Notes: generated by a model not told the origin, from the sequence alone. Shown: positions 38,292-48,763, counted from the stretch's first letter. The stretch is DNA of 64,000 nucleotides from Phenylobacterium aquaticum (GCF_022695515.1 NZ_JALDPT010000022.1:1-64000); one strand, 5' to 3'. Numbers and translations: made by a program.

Positions 38292-39347
38292 ATGACCGCT
38301 CCCGTTCGCCTGACCTCCCTCGCCCATGGCGGCGGCTGCGGCTGCAAGATCTCTCCGGCCGTGCTGCAGGACATCCTGGCGCGGATGCCCGCTGCCGCGG
38401 CCTTCCCCAATCTGCTGGTGGGGACCGAGACCTCGGACGACGCGGCCGTGTGGCGGCTGAACGACGGTCAGGCCCTTGTGGCCACCACAGACTTCTTCAT
38501 GCCGGTGGTCGACGATCCCTTCGTCTTCGGCCAGATCGCGGCGACCAATGCGCTCTCCGACATCTACGCCATGGGCGGCAAGCCGATCCTGGCGCTCGCC
38601 ATTGTCGGCATGCCGATCGAAAAGCTGGCGCCCGAGACCATCGGCCAGATCCTGGCGGGCGGCGCGGCGGTCTGCGCGGCGGCGGGCATTCCGGTGGCGG
38701 GCGGCCACTCGATCGACAGCGTCGAGCCGATCTACGGCCTGGTCGCCCTGGGCCTCGTCCACCCCGACCGGGTGCTGAAGAATTCCGCCGCCCGGGCCGG
38801 CGACGTGCTGATCCTGACCAAGGCCCTGGGGGTCGGCGTGCTGAGCGCCGCCTTCAAGCAGGAGAAGCTCGACGCTGCGGGCTATGACGCCCTGGTGGCC
38901 TCGACCACCCAGCTCAATGCGGTGGGTCCCGCCCTCGCCGAGCTCGACGGCGTCCACGCCATGACCGACGTCACCGGCTTCGGCCTCCTGGGCCACGCCC
39001 TGGAAATGGCCCGCGGAGCCGGCCTGACCGCCGTGATCGACCCCCACGCGGCCGCCCTGCTGCCCGGGGTCGAGGCCCTCGCCAAGGCCGGAGTGCGCAC
39101 AGGCGCCTCGGTGCGCAACTGGGCGAGCTACGGCGCCCAGGTCGGCGGGGCCGACGCCCTGGACGACGGGACGCGGGACCTGCTGTGCGATCCCCAGACC
39201 AGCGGCGGGCTCTTGATCGCCGTCGATCCCGCCCAGGCCGACCAGGTCATGGCGCTCGTCCAGGCCCAGGGATTCGGCCTGGCCCGCAGGGTCGGGGCGC
39301 TTCAGGCGCGGAGCGGCGATGCGCCGCCCCTCGTGCTGCGCGGCTGA
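38292..39347 (+). CDS. selD: Selenide, water dikinase (selenophosphate synthetase)
   Basis: 351 residues from ATG 38292. The active-site Cys16 and Lys19 are in HGGGCGCKI, so it is the Cys rather than selenocysteine form. ATP-binding motifs include [21 protein letters not shown] and [11 protein letters not shown]. It makes selenophosphate from selenide and ATP. Pairing with mnmH indicates use for tRNA selenouridine; no selA, selB or tRNA-Sec is in the window. Confidence 0.95.
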   Translation: MTAPVRLTSLAHGGGCGCKISPAVLQDILARMPAAAAFPNLLVGTETSDDAAVWRLNDGQALVATTDFFMPVVDDPFVFGQIAATNALSDIYAMGGKPILALAIVGMPIEKLAPETIGQILAGGAAVCAAAGIPVAGGHSIDSVEPIYGLVALGLVHPDRVLKNSAARAGDVLILTKALGVGVLSAAFKQEKLDAAGYDALVASTTQLNAVGPALAELDGVHAMTDVTGFGLLGHALEMARGAGLTAVIDPHAAALLPGVEALAKAGVRTGASVRNWASYGAQVGGADALDDGTRDLLCDPQTSGGLLIAVDPAQADQVMALVQAQGFGLARRVGALQARSGDAPPLVLRG

Positions 39348-39356
39348 GGCGGCTCG

Positions 39357-40856
39357 TCAGGCCTTGGTCCGCACCCGGGCCACGGCGTCGAGCCAGCGGG
39401 CATAGGCCCCCTCGCGGATGTGGCTGCTGACCGCCGGCTCATGCCGGTCCGTCGAGGGGCGCGCCGCGGCGGCCTCCTCGATCGTAGCGTAGACCCCGGC
39501 CCCCAGCCCGGCGAACAGAGCCGCGCCCAGCGCCGTCGTCTCCTGATAGGTCGCGCGGCCGACGGCCACCCCGGTCAGATCGGCCAGGCGCTGGCTGAAC
39601 CAGGCCGACCGCGACATCCCCCCGTCGATCCGCAACTCGACCCCGGCGCCGAAGGCGTGGGGCGCATCGGCCCGCATCGCCTCGATCAGGTCGCGGGTCT
39701 GCAGGGCGCAGGCGTCGAAGGCCGCCTGGGCGATTTCTGCCAGGCCCGTGTCACGGGTCAGGCCGAACAAGGCGCCGCGGGCGTCGGCGTCCCACCAGGG
39801 CGCGCCGAGGCCCGTGAAGGCCGGCACCATCACCACCCCGTGATCGGCGCGCGCGGTCTGGGCCAGGGCCTCGACCCCGCCGCCGCCGCCCGCGACCTCC
39901 AGCCCCTCATTGACCCATTGCAGGGCGGCGCCGGCGATGAAGATCGAGCCCTCCAGGGCATAGGTCGTGCGTCCCGCGACGCGGGCCGCCACCGTGGTCA
40001 GCAGCCGGGCGCGCGAGACCGCGAAGGTCTCACCCGTATTGACCAGCATGAAGCAGCCGGTGCCGTAGGTGGCCTTCATCTCGCCCGGCGCGACGCAGCC
40101 CTGACCCATCAGGGCCGCCTGCTGGTCGCCGGCCACGCCGCGGATCGGCACGGCGGCGCCGAGCAGGGCCGGATCGGTCGTCCCATAGTCCGCCGCGCAA
40201 TCAAGCACGGTCGGCAGGATCGCCGCCGGCACCTCGAACAGGGCCAGCATCTCGGCCGACCACGCCTGGGCCTTCAGGTCGAACAGCAGGGTGCGCGAGG
40301 CGTTGGTGGCGTCGGTGGCGTGGACGCGCCCGCCGGTCAGGTTCCAGATCACCCAGCAATCCATGGTGCCGACCAGCAGCTCGCCGGCCTCGGCGCGGGC
40401 GCGCAGGCCCGGCGTCTCATCGAGCATCCAGGCGATCTTGGTCCCGGAGAAATAGGGATCGAGCAGCAGGCCCGTGACCTCGCTGACCCGCGGCTCGTGG
40501 CCCGCGTTGCGCATCCGTTCGCAAGTCGCGGCCGTGCGGCGGTCCTGCCAGACGATGGCCTTGCGGACCGGCTGGCCGGTGGCCTTGTCCCAGATCACCA
40601 CCGTCTCGCGCTGGTTGGTGACGCCGATGGCGGTGACCTCGGCCATGGTCCGGCCGGCCTTCTCGACCGCCTCGCGCAGCACCTCGACGCTGGTCCGGAA
40701 GATCTCGGTCGCGTCGTGCTCGACCCAACCGTCGGCCGGATAGAACTGCTCCAGCGGACGCCCGGCCTCGGCCAGGGCCTGGCCCTTGGCGTCGAAGAGA
40801 ATGGCGCGGGTTGAGGTCGTGCCCTGGTCCAGGGCCAGGATCAAAGGCTCGGCCAA
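39357..40856 (-). CDS. glpK: Glycerol kinase
   Basis: 499 residues from TTG 40856, which has GGAGG 6 bases upstream. FGGY-kinase motifs are LDQGTTSTRAILFD at the N-terminus, GVTNQRETVVIWD, YGTGCFMLVNTG and DGGMSRSAWF in the C-terminal ATP domain. It phosphorylates glycerol to sn-glycerol 3-phosphate. No glpF, glpD or glpR flanks it. Convergent with selD. Confidence 0.94.
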   Translation of the reverse strand: MAEPLILALDQGTTSTRAILFDAKGQALAEAGRPLEQFYPADGWVEHDATEIFRTSVEVLREAVEKAGRTMAEVTAIGVTNQRETVVIWDKATGQPVRKAIVWQDRRTAATCERMRNAGHEPRVSEVTGLLLDPYFSGTKIAWMLDETPGLRARAEAGELLVGTMDCWVIWNLTGGRVHATDATNASRTLLFDLKAQAWSAEMLALFEVPAAILPTVLDCAADYGTTDPALLGAAVPIRGVAGDQQAALMGQGCVAPGEMKATYGTGCFMLVNTGETFAVSRARLLTTVAARVAGRTTYALEGSIFIAGAALQWVNEGLEVAGGGGGVEALAQTARADHGVVMVPAFTGLGAPWWDADARGALFGLTRDTGLAEIAQAAFDACALQTRDLIEAMRADAPHAFGAGVELRIDGGMSRSAWFSQRLADLTGVAVGRATYQETTALGAALFAGLGAGVYATIEEAAAARPSTDRHEPAVSSHIREGAYARWLDAVARVRTKA

Positions 40857-40929
40857 AACGGTCCTCCGCTCAAACTGGGGCAGTACGCCTGCGCTGTTCC
40901 GCCACATTCATAGTCAGCGGCTTGTAACC

Positions 40930-42123
40930 ATGTTTTCATCCGACCCGGAGCAGATTCGCCAGCGCGTTTGTTCCAGAGTGGAATTGAGGAATTCGGCGTT
41001 GTCCGTCGCGGCCAAGACCCAGGAGATTCTCTCCCTGGCCCGTAGTCGGGCCGTGCAGGACCGTGAACGCCTGCTCCTGGCCATTGTCGACCTGTGCGAT
41101 GCTGGCGACGGCGCGACGGCGGTGATGGAATCGCCGCCGGTCCAGGCCCTGCTCTCCTCCATCTTCATGAGCCTGGTGGTCGAGGCCGAGCGCGACATCC
41201 GCCGCCGGCTGGCCGAAAAGCTGGCCGACGCCGAATGGGCGCCGGTCGCCCTGATCAATGTGCTCGCCCTGGACGACATCGAGATCGCGCGGCCCGTGAT
41301 CGCCTCCAGTCCGGTCCTGAAGGACAACGATCTGGTGCGCCTGCTGGTCGAAGCCACCATCGAGCATCAGATCGAGGTCGCCCGCCGGCCCCAGCTCGGC
41401 GCGCCCGTCGTCGCCGCTATCCTGGAGCAGAACGAGCCGGCCGTGCTCACCGCCCTGGCGGGCAATGTCTCCGCCCAGGTCAGCCGCGACGACCTCAAGC
41501 GCCTGATCGGCGCCGCCCGGCGGATCGCCGCCCTGCGCACCCCCCTGTCCCGCCACCCGGGCCTCACCGACGATCTGGCCCGCGAGCTCTATGTCTGGGT
41601 GGGCCAGGCCCTGCGCAACAGCCTGGCGGCCCGCTTCCGCCTGGACCAGACCGCCCTCGACGCGGCCATCGCCGAGTCGATCCGCGAGGCCCACGGCGGC
41701 GTGGTGTCCGAGGTCGACGGCACGGTGGTCTTCCCCCAGGAGGACGAGCGCGCCGAGATGGAGAAGCGGCTGCTCGCCAAGCTCGACCAGGCCGGCCAGC
41801 TCCGCCCGGGCTACCTGCTGCGCGCCCTGCGCGAACAGAAGCTCAGCCTGTTCATCGGCGGCCTGACCACGCTCGGCCGCTTCGATCCCGACCAGATCCG
41901 CCGCGCCATCGATTCGGATCGCCCGGAGCTGCTGGCGCTGGCCTGCGCCTCGGTGGGTATCGACCGCAGCGTCTTTCCGACCATTCTCGAGCTGGTCCGC
42001 GAGCTGAATGACGGCCATCCCGGCGGCGGCGCGGAGGGCGCGCGACGGGCGGCCGGCGCCTTCGGCCCCTTCGCTCCGGACATCGCGCGCACCGCCTTCA
42101 CCAAGGCCCTCGCCAAGGTTTGA
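40930..42123 (+). CDS. DUF2336 protein
   Basis: 397 residues from ATG 40930. All-helical and repeat-like, with the family's [35 protein letters not shown] and [10 protein letters not shown] segments broken by variable spacers. DUF2336 is found mainly in alphaproteobacteria and has HEAT-like character; function unknown. Divergent from glpK. A second paralogue lies at 44368-45516, and kinase and HPt genes surround both. Confidence 0.78.
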   Translation: MFSSDPEQIRQRVCSRVELRNSALSVAAKTQEILSLARSRAVQDRERLLLAIVDLCDAGDGATAVMESPPVQALLSSIFMSLVVEAERDIRRRLAEKLADAEWAPVALINVLALDDIEIARPVIASSPVLKDNDLVRLLVEATIEHQIEVARRPQLGAPVVAAILEQNEPAVLTALAGNVSAQVSRDDLKRLIGAARRIAALRTPLSRHPGLTDDLARELYVWVGQALRNSLAARFRLDQTALDAAIAESIREAHGGVVSEVDGTVVFPQEDERAEMEKRLLAKLDQAGQLRPGYLLRALREQKLSLFIGGLTTLGRFDPDQIRRAIDSDRPELLALACASVGIDRSVFPTILELVRELNDGHPGGGAEGARRAAGAFGPFAPDIARTAFTKALAKV

Positions 42124-42157
42124 CAATCCGGCCCAATCCCGCGCTTCTGGCGCCTGC

Positions 42158-42940
42158 ATGTTCAAGGCCGAACCCCACGTGACTCGCCTCGCCTTCCTGG
42201 CCAGTGATCGGTCCGAGGCCCAGGAGGCCCGGGACGCCCTCGCGCTCCGCTACGGCGACGCCGGCGCGGAGTCCGCCCAGGTCATCGTCGCCCTCGGCGG
42301 TGACGGCTTCATGCTGGAAGTGCTGCACGCCCATATGGCCTCGGGCCGGCCGATCTACGGCATGAACCGCGGTTCGGTCGGCTTCCTGATGAACGAGTAC
42401 AGCGAGGACGACCTCCTGGAGCGGATCAACGCCGCCGAGCGCGCCGTCATCCATCCGCTGTCCATGCGCGCCGTCGACGCCCATGGAACGGTGCACAACG
42501 CGCTCGCCATCAACGAGGTCTCCCTGCTGCGCCAGACCCGCCAGACGGCCAAGCTGCGCATCTCGATCGACGGCAAGGTGCGGCTGGGCGAGCTCTCCTG
42601 CGACGGGGCGCTGGTCGCCACCCCCGCGGGGTCGACGGCCTATAATCTCTCCGCCCACGGCCCGATCATCCCGCTGGACGCCCGCGTTCTGGCCCTGACC
42701 CCCATCAGCGCCTTCCGCCCGCGCCGCTGGCGCGGCGCCCTGCTCGCCCACACCGCCCGGGTCTCGTTCGAGATCCTGGAGGCCGACAAGCGGCCGGTCA
42801 GCGCCGTGGCCGATAATTTCGAAGTGCGCGACGTGCTGGAAGTTCACGTTGCCGAAGATCGCGACAAGAGCATGATCATGCTGTTCGACGCGGGACGGAG
42901 TCTCGAGGAACGCGTGCTTGCGGAGCAATTTTCTGTTTGA
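42158..42940 (+). CDS. nadK: NAD kinase
   Basis: 260 residues from ATG 42158 (GTG 42179 is an alternative). [16 protein letters not shown] holds the GGDG loop, [11 protein letters not shown] the substrate Asn region, and [17 protein letters not shown] the second signature. It makes NADP from NAD and ATP in the cytoplasm. It follows the DUF2336 gene by about 35 bases. Confidence 0.93.
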   Translation: MFKAEPHVTRLAFLASDRSEAQEARDALALRYGDAGAESAQVIVALGGDGFMLEVLHAHMASGRPIYGMNRGSVGFLMNEYSEDDLLERINAAERAVIHPLSMRAVDAHGTVHNALAINEVSLLRQTRQTAKLRISIDGKVRLGELSCDGALVATPAGSTAYNLSAHGPIIPLDARVLALTPISAFRPRRWRGALLAHTARVSFEILEADKRPVSAVADNFEVRDVLEVHVAEDRDKSMIMLFDAGRSLEERVLAEQFSV

Positions 42941-43016
42941 TTATAAGGCCTTGCCGCCTCATTCGTTGTTAACGGATCGCCGCTAGGCTGAGTCGACCTA
43001 TTTCAGGAGCCACGTT

Positions 43017-43499
43017 GTGAGCCAGCAGAACCCCGGTCAGGTGATCCAGGTCCCCAATACCTTGAAACTCAAGGTCGGCGGCCGGTTCGGCGCGCTCGAT
43101 CCCAGCGCCATCGCCAAGGCCGAAGCGGCCCTCAAGAGCCTGTCGGGCAACTTCACCCAGTGGCTGCAGGACGAGGTCGTCAAGCTCGAGAACGCCCGCC
43201 AGCGGGTCAAGGCCGAGGGCATGACCGCCGAGACGATGGAGTTCCTCTATCTGCGCGCCCACGACCTCAAGGGCCTGGGCACCACCTACGAATATCCGCT
43301 GATCACCCGCATCGGCGCCTCGCTCTGCAAGCTGATCGACGACAAGGACAAGCGCCTGACCGCGCCCATGGCCCTGATCGACGCCCACATCGACGGCATC
43401 CGCGCCGCGGTGCGCGACGAGGTGAAGACCGACGACCATCCGGTCGGCCGCGTCCTGATCACCGAACTCGAGCGCATGGTCACGGAGATGGGCGCCTAA
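43017..43499 (+). CDS. HPt-domain phosphotransfer protein
   Basis: 160 residues from GTG 43017, with CAGGAG upstream. FLYLRAHDLKGLGTTY is the histidine-phosphotransfer motif with phospho-acceptor His82, in a four-helix bundle spanning about residues 30-155. HPt proteins relay phosphate between hybrid kinases and response regulators. It stands alone, so it may serve one or more of the hybrid kinases at 45.7, 51.3 and 58.1 kb. Confidence 0.85.
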   Translation: MSQQNPGQVIQVPNTLKLKVGGRFGALDPSAIAKAEAALKSLSGNFTQWLQDEVVKLENARQRVKAEGMTAETMEFLYLRAHDLKGLGTTYEYPLITRIGASLCKLIDDKDKRLTAPMALIDAHIDGIRAAVRDEVKTDDHPVGRVLITELERMVTEMGA

Positions 43500-43514
43500 G
43501 CGCCCTCCCCGACC

Positions 43515-44300
43515 CTACATCACGTTTTCAAGCGGCTCGGCCACGTCGCCGTAGCCGGCGTGCGGCGGCAGCACCAGCACGCGCCGCCCGTCCCGCTCGG
43601 TGATCTGCGGCAGCACGGTCACCAGCTCCCGCCCTTGCGCCCGGCCGATGCAGTCCGCCGCGCTCCAGGCCTCCGCCAGCAGCTGAACATTCATCCGCGT
43701 CGGGAAGATCACCTTGCGCTCGCCGGCCTCCGCCAGGCGCAGCACCTCCGACGGCGCAATCCATTCCGCGTCCACCGTCTCGTGCCCGTCGCAGGCGGCC
43801 AGCTGATCCTCCGGCGCCTTGGCGGCGTAGAACCAGGTGTCGAACCGCTTGGGCGTGAGCGGCGGGGTGATCCAGCGGGCGAAGACGGTCAGCGCATGCA
43901 GGTCGAGCTGGACGCCCAGGTCGCGCACCACGTCCAGGAAGGCGATCTCGCCCTTGTCCACGGCCTTGCGCACGTCCAGCGGCGCGGCCTCCCCGCCGAT
44001 CGGCGAGCCGTCCTTGCGCCGGCCCAGCACCAGGCCCGCCTCCTCGAACACCTCGCGGATCGCCGCGATGCGCAGGCCCCGCTGCACGGCGTCGAAATCG
44101 TCCCAGCCCAGCAGGTGGTCGGCCCATTCGGCGACGTCGTCGCCGGCGTGGGTCTTGCCGCCCGGGAACACCAGGGCGCCTGAGGCGAAGTCGATCTGAT
44201 GGTGCCGCTTGACCATCAGCACCTCGAAGGCGGGGTCGTCGCGAAGGATCAGGATGGTGGCCGCCGGCTTGATGGCGGAGTCGGGCGCGATATCGGTCAT
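43515..44300 (-). CDS. NUDIX hydrolase (NUDT19/RNF-like, split box)
   Basis: 261 residues from ATG 44300. GALVFPGGKTHAGDD and, after an insert, IAAIREVFEEAGLVLG together form an interrupted Nudix box, as in NUDT7/NUDT19-type enzymes that cleave CoA derivatives. The substrate here is unproven. It follows the second DUF2336 gene on the same strand by 67 bases. Confidence 0.86.
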   Translation of the reverse strand: MTDIAPDSAIKPAATILILRDDPAFEVLMVKRHHQIDFASGALVFPGGKTHAGDDVAEWADHLLGWDDFDAVQRGLRIAAIREVFEEAGLVLGRRKDGSPIGGEAAPLDVRKAVDKGEIAFLDVVRDLGVQLDLHALTVFARWITPPLTPKRFDTWFYAAKAPEDQLAACDGHETVDAEWIAPSEVLRLAEAGERKVIFPTRMNVQLLAEAWSAADCIGRAQGRELVTVLPQITERDGRRVLVLPPHAGYGDVAEPLENVM

Positions 44301-44367
44301 GCCCTCAGCTTGGGCGCCAGACGCCGCGCGTGCAAGCAGGGTTTCGGGCGCCCTTAGGTCACCCGCC

Positions 44368-45516
44368 TTAGGCGGTCTGGACCGCCCGCGCGCCCCGTCG
44401 CGCCTCCTGGGAGATGCGGTCCATCTTCTCCAGCAGGTATTCCACATCGTCGCGCGACGCGTTGGCCGGCTGGGTCAGGAACCGCTGCAGCATGCGCTCC
44501 TGGAACCGCTCGCGGTCCTTGGCCCCGCCGTCGAACTCCATGGAATGATAGGTGTCGACCGCCGCGCGGAAGGCCGGGAACAGCCGCGCCGGCAGGGCCG
44601 TGCGCTCATAGATCGCCCGCAGCCCCAGCGGTCCGGCGTCGTGGATCATCAGCCAGGTGCGGTGATGCGGCACACTGGCCAGTTCGGCCACGCCCCACTC
44701 GAAGAAGGTCATGTGCCCATGCGCCAGGGCCCGCAGCAGCAGGGAGGCGGTCAGCCGCTCGTTCTTGTGCAGATGGGCGACGAAGGTCTTCACGTCGGCC
44801 GCCCGGCCGGCCTGATCCACCAGGTCGATGGTCGCCCGCTCCTTGGCGCCCATGGCGATTTCGAGCGCCAGCTCCGGCGAGAGGGTCTGGTGATTGATCA
44901 GGTGGTCGCGGACCTGCTCGCTGACCATGTCGATCAGCTTCTCGGTCACCGACATGGGCAGGGCCTGGCGATAGGCCACCGCCGCCAGCACCCGCTCCGA
45001 GCGCTCGAAGCGCTCGATCACCTTCTGCAGGGTCCGCTCGGCGAAGTCGGCGTTGTCGTTGGCGCAGGCCGCCTCGACCGCGCGCTCGACCCCGTTCTCG
45101 ACAATCGCCTCGGTCACGGCCTGGGAGACGCGCGGACGCTTGGCGATCACCACCTGGCGGACCGGCCCGCCCAGGCGGACGATCTCGATCAGATCCTCGT
45201 CCGTGAAGGCCGGCGAGGCCGACAGGATCGGCAGGGAGATGCTTTCCACGTCCCGCGCCAGCTTCAGGGCGACGTCGCGCGGCACATTGGGGGAATTCTT
45301 CAGCGTGACCGCGAGCGCCCGGCGCACCAGCTCGGCGGCGTCCGACGCCATGACCCGCAGGATCTCGTGCGCCTTGTCCCGGTCGGCCGGAGTGACGACG
45401 CTGCGATCGATATTGCGGCAGATCTTATGAGCGGCCACCGCGCGTTCGTCGGGGGTCGCCCCCTTCACCAGCGTGCGGATGTCCTCATCCGTCAGCGCGG
45501 CCCGCGTCGTCGACAT
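44368..45516 (-). CDS. DUF2336 protein, second copy
   Basis: About 382 residues from ATG 45516 (GTG 45522 also possible). It shares the DUF2336 pattern with the gene at 40930: LARDVESISLPILSASPAF, LIEIVRLGGPVRQVVIAKR and CANDNADFAERTLQKV segments. It is divergent from a hybrid histidine kinase; the gap carries two TTAATGAT copies. Confidence 0.82.
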   Translation of the reverse strand: MSTTRAALTDEDIRTLVKGATPDERAVAAHKICRNIDRSVVTPADRDKAHEILRVMASDAAELVRRALAVTLKNSPNVPRDVALKLARDVESISLPILSASPAFTDEDLIEIVRLGGPVRQVVIAKRPRVSQAVTEAIVENGVERAVEAACANDNADFAERTLQKVIERFERSERVLAAVAYRQALPMSVTEKLIDMVSEQVRDHLINHQTLSPELALEIAMGAKERATIDLVDQAGRAADVKTFVAHLHKNERLTASLLLRALAHGHMTFFEWGVAELASVPHHRTWLMIHDAGPLGLRAIYERTALPARLFPAFRAAVDTYHSMEFDGGAKDRERFQERMLQRFLTQPANASRDDVEYLLEKMDRISQEARRGARAVQTA

Positions 45517-45578
45517 GCTCACCCAGCCCCTGCCCTCCGGAATCGGAGGTCCGTCGCGAGTATAATGGTGAATTAGGC

Positions 45579-45627
45579 TTAATGATCTGTTGCAGGCGTA
45601 TCGGTGGATAACGTCGCGATTAATGAT
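45579..45627 (+). promoter_or_regulatory. Direct repeat TTAATGAT x2 in the divergent DUF2336/kinase gap
   Basis: TTAATGAT occurs at 45579-45586 and 45620-45627, with starts 41 bases apart (about four helical turns). A GAATTAGGC segment just left recurs at about 53077 before another hybrid kinase. Candidate binding sites for a shared regulator. Confidence 0.35.
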
Positions 45628-45694
45628 GTTCCGTAACGGGTCGCCAAGGCTGTGGGCTTAGCCTGGGTTGCATCAATTTCGAGGTTCCACCCCC

Positions 45695-47509
45695 GTGCCC
45701 GCCCAGCCCGATCTTCGATCGTCCGAGCCCCAGCGCGGGGGCCTTTCGGCCACCCAACAGGCCCTGGACGCCCAGACCGCCCTGCTGCCCTACGCGCTTG
45801 CGGTGTTCACCGTCAGCCTGCCAGCTTACGTCTGGGCCGGCAGCCACGCGCCCAATGCGGTGTGGATGAGCGCCACCTTCGCGATCTTCGCGGCCGCCTG
45901 GGCCGCCTTCTATGGCGCGGTGAACTGGCTGAAGAAGCCTGAGGCCGCGACCGACCTGAAGATGCGCGGGCGGGTGCAGATCTTCTGCGCCCTGATCTGG
46001 GCCCTGGCGGTCGGCCAGATCGCCTTCTTCGCCGACGGCGCGGGCGCGGCGCGCGAGCCCCTGCTGCTGACCGCCGTGGCCGCCGCCGTGGTGGTGATCT
46101 TCTTCGCCTCCCCCTGGCTGCCCAGCCTGCTGATCGTCGGCCCCGCCGCCGCCGCCGGGCCTCTGATCGCCCTCTTCGCCCAGCCCGAGACCCGGGAGCT
46201 GGCCAGCCTCAGCTGGGGGGCGATCGCGCTCTCCATGGCGCTCGCCCTGATCTTCAACCGCGTCCTGCGCCGCCAGTTCGAAATGGCCGCCGAGCGCGAG
46301 ACCCTGATCGCCGACCGCGCCGGCATGGTCGAGGCCGCCCGCCGGCTCGCCCAGTCCAAGTCCGACCTCGTCGCCACCCTCAGCCACGAGATCCGCAACG
46401 GCCTGACCGGCGTCGCCCATGTGCTGGCCGCCGCCGCCGGTCGCAACGGCCGTGGCGCCCCGTCGCGCGAGCAGCTGTCGGCCGCCCTCGACGCCGCCAA
46501 CGACCTGATCTCGGTGCTCAACACCACGCTCGATTCCGAGACCGCCGAGGCCGGCCGCCTGTCGGTCGAGGCCCGGCCCTTCGACGCCGTGAACCTCCTG
46601 CGCGACCTGGTGCTGCTGAACCGTCCCAACGCCACGGCCAAGGGGCTGGAACTGGCCCTGCACGTGTCCGACGACCTCGCGAGCGCCAAGACCGGCGCGG
46701 CCCTGGCCGACGCCCATCGCGCCCGCCAGATCCTCGCCAACCTGATCGGCAACGCCGTGAAGTTCACCGTCCGCGGCCGGGTCGAGGCTCGCATCGAGCA
46801 GACCCTGTCCGGCCGCATCGCCATCGAGATCGCTGATACGGGTCCGGGGCTCGCCGCCGAGGAGATGGAGCGCGCCTTCGAACCCTTCCTGCGGGTGGAG
46901 CGCACCAGCGCCGGCACCTCCGGCGCGGGCCTGGGCCTGTCGCTCTCGCGTCAGCTGGCCCGGCTGATGGGCGGCGACCTGACCGCCCACAGCGCCGTGG
47001 GCGTCGGCAGCTGCTTCCGCCTCGAACTGCCCTACGATCCCGAGGCCACGGCCGAGCGAGAGGTCGTCCAGGCCGAGGTCTCGACCACGCCCGATCCCGC
47101 CGACCGCAAGGCCCTGCGCGTGCTGATCGCCGAGGATGACGGCCTGAACGCCGCCATGCTGCGGGCCGTGCTCGAACAGCTGGGCCACCATGTGGTCCAC
47201 GCCGTCGACGGCCGCCGGGCCTTCGAACTGGCCAAGGCGATCGAGTTCGACCTGATCATGATCGACGGCCGCATGCCCAATATGGACGGGCCCCAGACCA
47301 TCGCCGCCATCCGCGCCCTCACCGGCCATGGCGGCCAGCCGCCAATCATCGCCGTGATCGGCGGCGACGCCGAAGAGGCCATGGACTGCACCGCCGCCGG
47401 CGCCGACGCCGTGCTGCGCAAGCCGGTCAGCGTGGGCGCCGTGGCCCGCGCCGTGGCCGACGCCATTTCCGCCGGCCGATCCGAACCGGAAAATCGCGTC
47501 GTGGCTTGA
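45695..47509 (+). CDS. Hybrid sensor histidine kinase with membrane domain
   Basis: About 604 residues from GTG 45695 (TTG 45668 possible). Six hydrophobic helices span roughly residues 30-205, then a coiled linker. The H-box is LSHEIRNGLTG, where the usual Thr-Pro after Arg is Asn-Gly. The ATPase shows NLIGNAVKFT, DTGPGLAAEE and SGAGLGLSLSR. The receiver has the phospho-Asp in MIDGRMPNMDGP and Lys in VLRKPV. It would pass phosphate onward through an HPt protein. The signal is unknown. Confidence 0.9.
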   Translation: MPAQPDLRSSEPQRGGLSATQQALDAQTALLPYALAVFTVSLPAYVWAGSHAPNAVWMSATFAIFAAAWAAFYGAVNWLKKPEAATDLKMRGRVQIFCALIWALAVGQIAFFADGAGAAREPLLLTAVAAAVVVIFFASPWLPSLLIVGPAAAAGPLIALFAQPETRELASLSWGAIALSMALALIFNRVLRRQFEMAAERETLIADRAGMVEAARRLAQSKSDLVATLSHEIRNGLTGVAHVLAAAAGRNGRGAPSREQLSAALDAANDLISVLNTTLDSETAEAGRLSVEARPFDAVNLLRDLVLLNRPNATAKGLELALHVSDDLASAKTGAALADAHRARQILANLIGNAVKFTVRGRVEARIEQTLSGRIAIEIADTGPGLAAEEMERAFEPFLRVERTSAGTSGAGLGLSLSRQLARLMGGDLTAHSAVGVGSCFRLELPYDPEATAEREVVQAEVSTTPDPADRKALRVLIAEDDGLNAAMLRAVLEQLGHHVVHAVDGRRAFELAKAIEFDLIMIDGRMPNMDGPQTIAAIRALTGHGGQPPIIAVIGGDAEEAMDCTAAGADAVLRKPVSVGAVARAVADAISAGRSEPENRVVA

Positions 47510-47564
47510 GGCCGGCGCGTCCGACCGACACAATGCTCCCAACGAGAAAAAGGGAGTGCCGGGC

Positions 47565-48761
47565 GTGTTGCTCAAGGGTCTGAAGGTCGTCGAATTCGCC
47601 TCTTACATCGCCGCCCCCGGCGCGGCGGGCATCCTGGGCGACTGGGGCGCGGAGGTGATCAAGGTCGAGCGGCCCGAGGGCGACCCCATGCGCCACGTCT
47701 TCGCCGACGCCGCCGCCGACCTCGCCGGCAATCCGACCTTCAGCATGGACAACCGCGGCAAGCGGGCCATCGTGCTGGACATCTCCAAGCCGTCCGGCCG
47801 TGACGCCCTGGCCAAACTGGCCGCCGAGGCCGACGTGTTCCTGACCAATGTCCGGCCCGCCTCGCTCAAGCGCGCGGGCCTGGACGACGCCACCCTGCGC
47901 GCCGCCAATCCCAGGCTGGTCTACGCCGTGGTCACGGGCTACGGCCTGGAGGGGCCGGACGCGGCCAAGCCGGGCTTCGACGTCACCGCCTTCTGGGCCC
48001 GCGCCGGGGTCGGCCACATGACCGTGCCCAAGGGCCAGGAGCCCTTCCTGCTGCGCACCGGGGTCGGCGACCACACGACATCGCTCGCCACCGTCTCGGC
48101 GATCCTGGCGGCCCTCTATGAGCGTGAGCGCACCGGCGAGGGCCGTCTGGTCCAGACCTCCCTGCTCGCCACCGGGGTCTATACAGTGGGCTCGGACCTC
48201 GCCGTCCAGCTGACCTTCGGCCGCCTGGCCTCGGCCCGGCCGCACAGCCAGCCCTTCGACGCCCTGGCCAATTTCTACCAGACCTCGGACAGCCGCTGGT
48301 TCGTCATCAATCCCCGCGGCGCCGGCAAGGACTGGGTCCCGATCATCACCGCCGCCGGCCGGCCGAATCTAGCTGAGGACGAGCGCTTCGCCACCGGCAA
48401 GGCCCGCCGCGTCAACGCCCCGGCCCTCGCCGTCGAACTGGACGCCGCCTTCCGGGTCTTCGATTTCGCCACCGTGGCCGAGCGGCTCGACGCCGCCGAC
48501 CTCGTCTGGGCGCCCTTCCAGAGCCCCGCCGATGTCGCCGCCGACCCCCAGGTCGCCGCCGCCGGCGCCTGGGTGGGCGTCGAGGACGGCCAGGGCTCCA
48601 CCTTCCGCTCCCCCGCAGCCCCGGCCCGCTTCCCCGGCGCCGACGCCGTCAGCCGCCCCCCCGCGCCGGTGCTCGGCCAACACACCCGCGAGGTGCTGGC
48701 GGAACTGGGCTATGGCGAGGCCGAGGTCGCAGCGATGATCGCCGAGGGCGCGGCGGCCTGA
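47565..48761 (+). CDS. Family III CoA-transferase (CaiB/BaiF)
   Basis: About 398 residues. GTG 47565 is preferred because AGGGAG lies 8 bases upstream; GTG 47556 overlaps that site. LKVVEFASYIAAPGAAGILG opens the fold, and ERPEGDPMRH binds CoA. The Asp of RTGVGDHTTSLATV is the likely catalytic acyl-enzyme residue. The family moves CoA between carboxylates such as formate, carnitine or succinate; the pair here is unknown. Confidence 0.88.
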   Translation: MLLKGLKVVEFASYIAAPGAAGILGDWGAEVIKVERPEGDPMRHVFADAAADLAGNPTFSMDNRGKRAIVLDISKPSGRDALAKLAAEADVFLTNVRPASLKRAGLDDATLRAANPRLVYAVVTGYGLEGPDAAKPGFDVTAFWARAGVGHMTVPKGQEPFLLRTGVGDHTTSLATVSAILAALYERERTGEGRLVQTSLLATGVYTVGSDLAVQLTFGRLASARPHSQPFDALANFYQTSDSRWFVINPRGAGKDWVPIITAAGRPNLAEDERFATGKARRVNAPALAVELDAAFRVFDFATVAERLDAADLVWAPFQSPADVAADPQVAAAGAWVGVEDGQGSTFRSPAAPARFPGADAVSRPPAPVLGQHTREVLAELGYGEAEVAAMIAEGAAA

Positions 48762-48763
48762 CG

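Noticed and set aside
45620..47575. 651-codon minus-strand frame opposite the membrane hybrid kinase
   Set aside because: Gly/Gln/His-rich shadow without domains; the kinase motifs are on the plus strand.
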